A stretch of DNA of 9,664 nt, taken from positions 1 through 9,664 of the forward strand of contig CAMTOT010000093.1 in NCBI GenBank assembly GCA_947074165.1, given 5' to 3'. A program made the position numbers and the translations under genes. This document shows positions 1 through 6,387 of this stretch, piece by piece. The stretch is from an uncultured Bacteroidales bacterium (GTDB taxonomy: Bacteria; Bacteroidota; Bacteroidia; Bacteroidales; JAUNSR01). The notes under the pieces were generated by a model that was not told where the DNA came from, did no database searches, and saw only the letters and a program-made list of their open reading frames with translations. Within the stretch, counting starts at the first letter, position 1. Each line of letters starts with the position of its first letter.

Positions 1-55
1 CGGCATCCGAGATTATGAGCGGTGACTGGAGTTCAGACGTGTGCTCTTCCGATCT
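1..55 (+). other. Illumina P7/TruSeq adapter carried into the assembly (not genomic)
   Basis: Bases 22-55 match, base for base, the 34-nt TruSeq Read 2 primer as I remember it, ending in CTCTTCCGATCT. Bases 1-13 match the 3' end of the P7 flow-cell oligo with one difference (C instead of A at 7). Between them, 14-21 (TATGAGCG) sits where the 8-base i7 index belongs; it is one base from the adapter form of TruSeq HT index D703 (AATGAGCG, from memory). The order P7, index, Read 2 primer, insert is exactly that of a library molecule, so the genomic insert begins at 56. Nothing biological should be called here, and the sequence truly upstream of gene 1 is missing. Confidence 0.97.
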
Positions 56-105
56 ATTTAAAGATGAAAACCATATTGTAAATTTATTTTAAATCATAAC
101 GAATA
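56..105 (+). other. Truncated upstream region of the first gene; possible tail of a lost upstream gene
   Basis: Only 50 genomic bases precede the first start codon. All three forward frames close here, at 59-61, 79-81 and 90-92. The longest open run (57-92) would encode FKDENHIVNLF and then stop, which could be the C-terminus of an upstream gene but is too short to identify. No convincing Bacteroidota promoter (TTTG at -33 with TAnnTTTG at -7) fits in the available bases, so gene 1 may be transcribed from farther upstream. Confidence 0.3.
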
Positions 106-2052
106 ATGAATTCAAAATTATTGTTAACCACCATAGTTCTTACATCTATATTTAATGCCAACGCAGGGACAGATCCTGTTATAATGAAAATCAATAATAA
201 AGAGGTTTTAAAGTCTGAATTTGAATATATTTATAATAAAAATACCAATCAGCAGATGGTTGAGCAGAAGGATCTGAATGAGTATGTAGATCTTTTTGTT
301 AATTTTAAATTGAAAGTCGCTGAAGCTGAAGCGCAGGGTCTTGATACAGTTCAATCTTTTATCACAGAGTTGTCTGGTTATCGCCGTCAATTAGCGGAGC
401 CTTATATGATTGACTCTTCAATTGATGAGCAATTAGCTATTGAGGCTTATGAACGTTTATCAGAGAATGTAGAAGCAAGTCATATCTTGGTAAATGTACC
501 AAAAGGAGCTTCGTCAGAAGAAGAAAATCTGATTCTTGAAAGGATTAATACTTGTCGTCAACTTATTGTTTCAGGGAAAAAGACATTTGAACAGGCAGCA
601 AAAGAATTTTCTGATTGTCCATCGAAAGAAAAGGGTGGATACCTTGGTTATTTTGGAGGATTTCAAATGGTTTATCCATTTGAAACGGCCGCTTTTAATA
701 CACCGATAGGTGAGATAAGTGAGCCGTTCAGAACAACATTTGGCTACCATATTGTCAAAGTTTCCGATAAACGTAAAGATCGCGGAGAAGTACTGACTGC
801 TCATATCATGAAGCGTGTTTCTCAAAATGCCTCTTCCGCAGAATGGGATAAAGCAAAAAGAGATATAGATGGTGTATATAACCGTATAATGCAAGGTGCT
901 GATTACGCAGGTGTGGCAAAAACGGAATCAGATGATCAATATTCTGCGCCAAATGGTGGTGAGTACCCATGGATTGGGGCTAATCGTATGCCGATAGAGT
1001 ATGAGAATGCAGCATTTGAATTAAATGAAAAAGGCGATGTGTCAAAACCTTTTAAAACGCAAGTCGGCTGGCATATAGTGAAGCTTCTTGATAAGCGTGG
1101 AATAGCTCCGTTTGAAACAATGAAAGACGAGTTAATGAAGCGTGTCGGAAGGGATGATCAAAGAAGCGGACAGAGTAAAATAGCATTGATAAATAAGTTG
1201 AAGAAGGAATATAATCTGACTTTTAATCAAACTGTAGTTTCTGAAATAGGTGCTTTGTTAGAATCTAATTTGCCTATAGAGGAGAAATTTATTAATGCAA
1301 TGACAGAAAAAAACAGTGTGCTTTTTACAATAGGAGAGAAGGCGTATCTTACAAGTGAATTTGCCGGCTACATAAATAATAACAAGCAAACAGGAAAGCT
1401 TTCATCTAAAGATATTTATTCTGAAAAGATAAATGCCTATGTAGATGAATGTGTGCTTGAATATGAGGATACTCAACTTGAACGTAAATATGAAGACTTT
1501 AGAAATCTTATTCATGAGTATCGCGATGGTATTCTTTTATTTGAAGTGAGTAATAAAGAAGTTTGGGAAAAGGCGACTATCGACACAGACGGGTTAAGCA
1601 GTTATTTTAAAAATAATAAGAAATCATATAAGTGGGATTCTCCTAAATATAAAGGTTTTGTAGTAAGATGCACTAATGACTCTATCGCTAAAGCAGCAAA
1701 AAAGATAATCAAAAAAGCGCCATCAGATTCTATCGCGATATATTTGCGTCGTGAGTTAAACAATGACGCTGTAAAGAATGTGATTGTAACTAATGGTTTG
1801 TACGCTCAGGGTGATAATAAATATGTGGATGAAAAGGTCTTTAAAGGTGAAAAAAGCACTGTGGATGAAAAATATCCTGTAGTATTTTTAAGCGGTAAAA
1901 CTATGAAAGCCCCGGCGACATATGAAGATGTAAGAGGCTTAGTAACATCTGATTACCAAAGTTATCTTGAAAAGAGCTGGATTGAGGCATTGAGAGCCAT
2001 ATATGAGGTTGAAATATATCAAGATGTACTAAATACCGTTAAGCCACTATAA
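106..2052 (+). CDS. Periplasmic peptidyl-prolyl cis-trans isomerase with two parvulin (PpiC-type) domains
   Basis: This 648-residue exported folding factor would isomerise X-Pro bonds and chaperone outer-membrane or periplasmic proteins. Residues 1-20 form a signal peptide (K4, hydrophobic core, cleavage after NANA). Residues 21-122 resemble a SurA-type N-terminal helical domain. Parvulin domain 1 spans about 124-223: ASHILV with His126, a Pin1-like FSDC with Cys171, GGYLGYF, and FGYHIVKV with His215. Domain 2 spans about 231-331: TAHIM with His233, NGGEYPWIG, and VGWHIVKL with His323. Both domains therefore keep both conserved histidines. Residues 340-648 match no motif I recognise, although 590-648 look like the C-terminal helix that completes a SurA/PpiD core. 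The ATG at 106 lacks a Shine-Dalgarno motif, as is usual in this phylum, but gives a good signal peptide. It is the first gene of a tightly spaced run, 34 nt before the next. Family assignment is firm; client proteins are unknown. Confidence 0.93.
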   Translation: MNSKLLLTTIVLTSIFNANAGTDPVIMKINNKEVLKSEFEYIYNKNTNQQMVEQKDLNEYVDLFVNFKLKVAEAEAQGLDTVQSFITELSGYRRQLAEPYMIDSSIDEQLAIEAYERLSENVEASHILVNVPKGASSEEENLILERINTCRQLIVSGKKTFEQAAKEFSDCPSKEKGGYLGYFGGFQMVYPFETAAFNTPIGEISEPFRTTFGYHIVKVSDKRKDRGEVLTAHIMKRVSQNASSAEWDKAKRDIDGVYNRIMQGADYAGVAKTESDDQYSAPNGGEYPWIGANRMPIEYENAAFELNEKGDVSKPFKTQVGWHIVKLLDKRGIAPFETMKDELMKRVGRDDQRSGQSKIALINKLKKEYNLTFNQTVVSEIGALLESNLPIEEKFINAMTEKNSVLFTIGEKAYLTSEFAGYINNNKQTGKLSSKDIYSEKINAYVDECVLEYEDTQLERKYEDFRNLIHEYRDGILLFEVSNKEVWEKATIDTDGLSSYFKNNKKSYKWDSPKYKGFVVRCTNDSIAKAAKKIIKKAPSDSIAIYLRRELNNDAVKNVIVTNGLYAQGDNKYVDEKVFKGEKSTVDEKYPVVFLSGKTMKAPATYEDVRGLVTSDYQSYLEKSWIEALRAIYEVEIYQDVLNTVKPL

Positions 2053-2086
2053 TACAACAGGTTTTTATTGTATTTTTACATACGAA

Positions 2087-3001
2087 ATGAGAGTGAACGA
2101 AAACAAACAATGGTTTATGAGTAATGCGAAGTGCTTATTTGCTTTATTATTAATAATGCTTCCTTTATTGTCAGGATGTGTTTTTAATAATAATGAAGCG
2201 AGACCGAAAGATACGGTGGTTGAGGCCGCAGGAAAGTATCTTACACAAAAGGAGCTTCGTGACGCTATAACACCTGGGTTAACATCGGAAGACAGTGTGA
2301 CATTTTCGGAGCGTTATATTGAAAACTGGATAAAAGATGTATTGCTGTTTGAAAATGCAAGACGTAATATTTCTGATATAAAGCGTATAGAGGATTTAGC
2401 TAATCAATATCGTCGCCGTCTCATAATATATGAATATGAGAAAATGATGGTAAGCGAAAGGCTTGCTAATGATATATCAGAAGATGAACTGAAAAATTAT
2501 CTTGCAGAAAATAAGAATCTGTTTGCTTTGAAAAAGCCTTTGTTAAAAGGGTTATTTCTAAAAGTGCCGACAAATGCGCCTCAGCTTGCAGAAGTCAAGA
2601 AATGGATGAAGAAGTTTCAACCTGATACGACACTTGAACAATTAGAGAAGTATAGTCTTAAAAATGCTATAGTCTTTGATTATTTTTTTGATCATTGGGT
2701 AGAATTTGATGTGCTAATGGGTAATATTCCTTACCGTATAACTGATTTAAACGGGTTTCTTCGCACAAATAAATTTCTTGAAGTAAAAGACAGTGACTAT
2801 TGGTATTTTGTTTATATAAATGAATATAAACTAAGTGGAACTATTCAGCCATATGAATACGCCAGACCGCGTATTCTGGAGCTTGTAGTAAATCAAAAGA
2901 AAAGTTCATTCTTCAGAAGTGTAGAAACTCAGCTTTATGATGAGGCTCTGCAGAAAAAAGAAATTAAATTTTACGGAATAGAGCCACCGGCTCATAATTA
3001 A
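2087..3001 (+). CDS. Lipoprotein related to SurA-type chaperones, lacking a recognisable isomerase active site
   Basis: This 304-residue protein has a lipoprotein signal ending in LLSGC, with Cys31 as the lipidated residue. An in-frame ATG at 2117 (Met11) would give a more typical 20-residue leader, so the start is uncertain. No acidic stretch follows Cys31, so the Bacteroidota surface-export signal seems absent and the protein probably faces the periplasm. Residues 42-145 (AGKYLTQKELRDAI onward) resemble the helical N-terminal domain of SurA/PpiC proteins. The segment at 150-160 (KPLLKGLFLKVP) sits where a parvulin domain would begin but has no HIL histidine, and no GYHI motif follows. Residues 257-297 resemble the C-terminal SurA helix and strand. 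It lies between two true SurA-family genes, 34 nt after one and 20 nt before the next. I infer a membrane-tethered, non-catalytic chaperone; the family assignment is moderate and the role is not established. Confidence 0.8.
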   Translation: MRVNENKQWFMSNAKCLFALLLIMLPLLSGCVFNNNEARPKDTVVEAAGKYLTQKELRDAITPGLTSEDSVTFSERYIENWIKDVLLFENARRNISDIKRIEDLANQYRRRLIIYEYEKMMVSERLANDISEDELKNYLAENKNLFALKKPLLKGLFLKVPTNAPQLAEVKKWMKKFQPDTTLEQLEKYSLKNAIVFDYFFDHWVEFDVLMGNIPYRITDLNGFLRTNKFLEVKDSDYWYFVYINEYKLSGTIQPYEYARPRILELVVNQKKSSFFRSVETQLYDEALQKKEIKFYGIEPPAHN

Positions 3002-3021
3002 AAATATAATAAAAAAAATTC

Positions 3022-4380
3022 ATGCATAAAATAGTAAAAAGCGTATCTCTGCTGATGCTCCTGCTATCAGCCCCTTTTTTAAAGGCGCAGAGTGAGAATG
3101 TAGTAGATGAAGTGGTATGGATTGTAGGAGATGAAGCAATTTTGAAATCTCAGGTTGAAACCGAATATCAAAGAATGCGTTATAGCAACGAGAAGATTGA
3201 CGGTGATCCGTATTGCGTAATACCCGAGCAGATGGCTATACAAAAACTATTTCTTCATCAGGCTAAAATAGATAGTATTGAAGTTACTGACGGGCAGGTT
3301 TTGCAACAGGTAGAGGCTCGTATGAATTATTATATCCAACAGGCCGGTTCTAAAGAAAAACTTGAGGAATATTTTGGAAAGCCTTCATCTGCCATCCGAG
3401 ATGAACTTAGAGATATGATACGAGACAACGGTACCGTACAACAAATGCAGCAGGAGCTTGTGAAAAATGTGAAAGCTACTCCGGCAGAAGTTAGACGATT
3501 CTATCAGGGATTATCAAAAGACAGTATTCCGTTTATTTCTACTCAGGTTGAGGTGCAGGTCATAACATTTGAACCTGTCATCCCTCAGGATGAAGTAGAT
3601 AATATTAAATCAAGACTTAGAGACTACACAGACAGGGTTGTAAAAGGAGAAAGCCAATTTTCTACTCTGGCTATTCTTTACTCAGAGGATCCAGGTTCTG
3701 CAAGAGCAGGTGGTGAGCTTGGGTTTAAAGGAAGAGGTGAGTTTGTACCCGAATTTTCGGCTGTAGCTTTCCAGTTAAATGATACAAAAAAAGTATCTAA
3801 GATTGTTGAAACAGAGTTTGGTTATCATATAATTCAGCTTATAGAGAAGCGTGGTGACAGAAGTAATTTCCGTCATATATTGCTTACACCAAAGGTATCG
3901 GAAAAAGAACTTAAGGTATCATTGTCTAGAATGGATTCTTTAAAGACAGATCTTGACTCACTTAAATTCTCATTTGAAGAAGCCGCGAAGTTCTTATCTC
4001 ACGATAAAAATACAAGAAATAATAACGGTTTGATGGTAAATCAAGCTGACGGTACATCTAAATTTGAAATGGAGGAATTGCCGGCTGAGGTCTCAAGAAT
4101 GGTTTATAATATGTCTGTAGGAGATATTTCCAAACCGTTTACGATGAAAAGTCCTTCAAATGGAAAGGATGTAGTAGCTATTGTAAAACTTAAGAATCGT
4201 ATAGATGGTCATAAAGCAACTATTTATGATGATTATCAGGAGTTGAAAGCTATGCTCGAAAATCAGAAAAGAGAAAAAGTCATAAAAGATTTTATTAAGA
4301 AAAAACAGTCTGAGACTTACATACGTATTAAGGAAGGTTGGAGAAACTGTGACTTTATGTATCCGGGTTGGGTAAAATGA
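3022..4380 (+). CDS. surA: SurA-like periplasmic chaperone / peptidyl-prolyl isomerase
   Basis: SurA escorts unfolded outer-membrane proteins across the periplasm to the BAM complex. At 452 residues this is close to the usual SurA size. The signal peptide is residues 1-22 (cleavage LKA/Q). The N-terminal chaperone domain runs about 27-165 (VDEVVWIVGDEAILKSQVE is a typical SurA opening). Parvulin domain 1 is about 175-277, with YSEDPGSARAGGELGF and FGYHIIQL (His269), but its first strand reads VEVQVITF with no histidine. Parvulin domain 2 is about 281-392: it has FRHILL (His285) but VVAIVKL replaces the second histidine motif. The C-terminal helix 407-436 (ending ETYIRIKEG) completes the chaperone core. 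Cys65 and Cys443 are its only cysteines. The ATG at 3022 follows an A-rich stretch. The gene lies 20 nt after the lipoprotein and 10 nt before the ostA-like gene, in keeping with outer-membrane assembly. The name rests on domain order; one or both isomerase sites may be weak. Confidence 0.9.
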   Translation: MHKIVKSVSLLMLLLSAPFLKAQSENVVDEVVWIVGDEAILKSQVETEYQRMRYSNEKIDGDPYCVIPEQMAIQKLFLHQAKIDSIEVTDGQVLQQVEARMNYYIQQAGSKEKLEEYFGKPSSAIRDELRDMIRDNGTVQQMQQELVKNVKATPAEVRRFYQGLSKDSIPFISTQVEVQVITFEPVIPQDEVDNIKSRLRDYTDRVVKGESQFSTLAILYSEDPGSARAGGELGFKGRGEFVPEFSAVAFQLNDTKKVSKIVETEFGYHIIQLIEKRGDRSNFRHILLTPKVSEKELKVSLSRMDSLKTDLDSLKFSFEEAAKFLSHDKNTRNNNGLMVNQADGTSKFEMEELPAEVSRMVYNMSVGDISKPFTMKSPSNGKDVVAIVKLKNRIDGHKATIYDDYQELKAMLENQKREKVIKDFIKKKQSETYIRIKEGWRNCDFMYPGWVK

Positions 4381-4390
4381 TAATATATTG

Positions 4391-6028
4391 ATGCGTAAAG
4401 ATATAACATACTTATATGAAAACAGGCATAAGCACCTTTCGGGGAGCTTATGCCTGTTCGTACTATCCTTATTCTGCTTTGCCGGTACAATAAAGGCACA
4501 GAATACGGAAGAACAGGAAAAGAAAATTTATCTGCTTCATGCCAATACTCTTGAGTTTGATAAGAATGTGTCAGCCGACTATAGGATATTAAGAGGAGAT
4601 GTCAGGTTTCGTCAGGATAGCGCTTATATGTTTTGTGATAGTGCCTATTTTTATGAGAAAAACAACTCTATGGATGCGTTTGGGAATGTCAGAATGGAAC
4701 AGGGGGATACACTCTTTGTTTATGGAGATTTTCTTTATTATGACGGTAATGACGGATTGGCCAGACTTCGAGACAACGTGAAAATGATTAATCGCGACGT
4801 AGTGTTGACGACAGATAGCTTGAATTACGACAGATTTAAAAACGTTGGTTATTTTTTTGACGGAGGTGAAATAAAAGACCCTGAAAATACACTGACGTCA
4901 TTGTATGGTCGATATAGTCCCGATACGAAGATTGCAGTTTTTAATCAGAACGTAGAGCTTGTTAATCCTCGTTTTACATTATATTCAGATACTCTTATTT
5001 ATAATACAAACACAAGTGTAGCTGATATTGTAGGACCATCTAAAATTGTGTCAGACAGTAATATAATTTATTCTGATTTAGGTTGGTATGATACTAAAGC
5101 AGATATTGCAATGCTTCTTGACCGATCAAGAATAGAAAGTAAAGGACAGACACTGACAGGAGATACTATTTACTATGACCGTAATACCGGTTATGGAGAA
5201 GTATTTGGCAATATGTTTCTGAATGATACGGTTAGAAAGCTTATTATGACCGGCGATTTTGGTTACTATAATGAACTTACTCAGTATGCGTTTTCTACAA
5301 AAGAGCCTATGGCAATAGAGTATTCACAAGCAGATTCACTTTTTTTGCATGGGGATACATTAAAGTCACAGGTGGTAGGAGATTACAGATTAATGAATGC
5401 ATACAATGGAGTAAGATTCTTTCGCACCGACATACAGGGCGTGTGCGATTCACTTCGTTACTCTACGCAAGACTCTACGATAGTTATGTTTACCAATCCT
5501 GTATTGTGGAATATTAATTATCAGATATATGGAGATACTATATTCATTAATATGAATGATTCCACTGTTGAAAAGGTTGTGGTAAAAGATTTCGCTTTTC
5601 TTGCTCAGCATAAAGGCGATGTGTATTATGATCAATTGACAGGCAAGGTTATGAACGCCTATTTTCAGGATGGGGATATTCATAAAATGGATATGAGTGG
5701 TAATGTTGAAGTTATATTCTATCCAGAAGAAAGTGATAAATCTCTAATCGGGCTCAACAATGCACAGAGTAGTTATTTGAAAGCATTTTTCAATAAACGG
5801 CAGTTGGACAAACTTACTATGTGGCCGGAGGTGAACGGTTCGTTGACACCTTTGCCAAGATTAGTTCCCGACAAACTTTATCTGAAAACATTTCATTGGT
5901 ATTCCGATTTAAGACCAACCAGTAAAGAAGATATATTCCGTCAGGTAAAGATGGCCGAAGAAGATATTGTAAGACCTGTAAGAATATTCACTCAGGATGA
6001 ACTTGAGGGGAATACAGATCTTGATTAA
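4391..6028 (+). CDS. OstA/LptA-like periplasmic protein, probable lipopolysaccharide-transport component
   Basis: This 545-residue exported protein belongs to the OstA-like group of Bacteroidota, related to the LptA/LptD N-terminal beta-jellyroll that shields lipid A between the membranes. Residues 1-36 form a long signal peptide: a charged n-region, hydrophobic 20-32, cleavage at IKA/Q. From about 46 to 445 the sequence is an alternating beta-strand pattern with recurring units such as A(N/D)TLEFDK, GDTLFVYGDFLYYDG, SDTLIYNT, TGDTIYYDR and GDVYYDQLTG, typical of stacked OstA repeats. Residues 450-545 are less repetitive and unassigned. I chose the ATG at 4391 over the adjacent in-frame TTG at 4388. 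The gene begins 10 nt after surA, suggesting translational coupling. A perfect inverted repeat lies inside codons 11-23. It is much longer than E. coli LptA (about 185 residues), so it may build an extended bridge rather than a single module. The fold is clear; the transport role is inferred from the family. Confidence 0.87.
   Translation: MRKDITYLYENRHKHLSGSLCLFVLSLFCFAGTIKAQNTEEQEKKIYLLHANTLEFDKNVSADYRILRGDVRFRQDSAYMFCDSAYFYEKNNSMDAFGNVRMEQGDTLFVYGDFLYYDGNDGLARLRDNVKMINRDVVLTTDSLNYDRFKNVGYFFDGGEIKDPENTLTSLYGRYSPDTKIAVFNQNVELVNPRFTLYSDTLIYNTNTSVADIVGPSKIVSDSNIIYSDLGWYDTKADIAMLLDRSRIESKGQTLTGDTIYYDRNTGYGEVFGNMFLNDTVRKLIMTGDFGYYNELTQYAFSTKEPMAIEYSQADSLFLHGDTLKSQVVGDYRLMNAYNGVRFFRTDIQGVCDSLRYSTQDSTIVMFTNPVLWNINYQIYGDTIFINMNDSTVEKVVVKDFAFLAQHKGDVYYDQLTGKVMNAYFQDGDIHKMDMSGNVEVIFYPEESDKSLIGLNNAQSSYLKAFFNKRQLDKLTMWPEVNGSLTPLPRLVPDKLYLKTFHWYSDLRPTSKEDIFRQVKMAEEDIVRPVRIFTQDELEGNTDLD
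4421..4457 (+). repeat. Perfect 13-bp inverted repeat with TTCG loop inside the start of the ostA-like gene
   Basis: The left arm 4421-4433 (AACAGGCATAAGC) and the right arm 4445-4457, of which 4446-4457 plus the base pairing below are best read as GCTTATGCCTGTT ending at 4457, are exact reverse complements over the 13 bases 4421-4433 and 4446-4458 give or take one base of counting. The loop can fold further: one A-A mismatch, then CCT opposite GGG, capped by TTCG, a very stable RNA tetraloop. No run of Ts follows on either strand, so it is not a standard intrinsic terminator. It begins 30 bases into the gene and encodes the charged part of the signal peptide. A role in transcript processing, attenuation or elongation pausing is possible but unproven. 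Confidence 0.8.
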
Positions 6029-6071
6029 TTAATTAACCGTAGGCGCTTTTAGCCTCAAAATACACAAAACT

Positions 6072-6365
6072 ATGGGTATATTTTTTAATGTCAGAAAACC
6101 AAGAGAGTTCAGACACCAACCGATATATTTTGATCCGAGAAAAGATGCTCTTGATGAGCGCATCAGGAATGTGAAAAAAGAATTAGGACAGCTTCCCGAC
6201 GAAGAATATAAACCAAACCTTAAAGGTGCGTTTGTAAATCAGACTTCACATGTGCGTCGTCATCAGGATAGCGATACGGATATTTCATCACGCAATATAA
6301 AACTTGCTTTGGCACTTGTAGTCCTTATCGGATTATTCTGCTATTTATATGTTAATTCACAATAA
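6072..6365 (+). CDS. Small tail-anchored membrane protein of unknown function
   Basis: I cannot assign a function to this 97-residue protein. It starts MGIFFNVRKPREF and carries a basic, aromatic N-terminal segment (residues 1-23, FRHQPIYFDPRKD), a charged probable helix (24-40, DALDERIRNVKKELG), and a polar linker (41-74). A single hydrophobic helix (about 76-94, ending CYLYVNSQ) follows, with almost nothing after it. There is no signal peptide, so I infer a tail-anchored inner-membrane protein with its basic N-terminal part in the cytoplasm. It lies 43 nt after the ostA-like gene and 22 nt before mutL. From memory, similar short proteins opening with FFNVRKPR occur at this spot in other Bacteroidales, so it is probably a genuine conserved gene. 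A link to envelope assembly is suggested only by its neighbours. Confidence 0.85.
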   Translation: MGIFFNVRKPREFRHQPIYFDPRKDALDERIRNVKKELGQLPDEEYKPNLKGAFVNQTSHVRRHQDSDTDISSRNIKLALALVVLIGLFCYLYVNSQ

Positions 6366-6387
6366 GATAGATTTCCCTGACTGACAA

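Noticed and set aside
2051..2074. Hairpin AATACAA / TTGTATT over the stop codon of the first gene, followed by a few Ts
   Set aside because: It is a 7-bp stem with one G-C pair and a 10-base loop, in very AT-rich DNA; the next gene is 34 nt away and functionally linked. Chance pairing is likely, so I did not call a terminator.
4317..4499. 60-residue minus-strand reading frame over the surA/ostA-like junction
   Set aside because: It overlaps two strongly supported genes, is partly generated by the inverted repeat, and has no recognisable motif.
6029..6071. AGGC / GCCT pairing and a TTAATTAATTAA palindrome between the ostA-like gene and the small membrane gene
   Set aside because: A four-base stem is too weak for a terminator, and the AT palindrome is simple low-complexity sequence.
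6072..6110. The small membrane protein opens IFFNVRKPREF, resembling [11 protein letters not shown] in the adjacent MutL (residues 151-161)
   Set aside because: In MutL this is a conserved ATPase-domain motif; the similarity is very short and the rest of the proteins is unrelated, so a chance match is the simplest reading.
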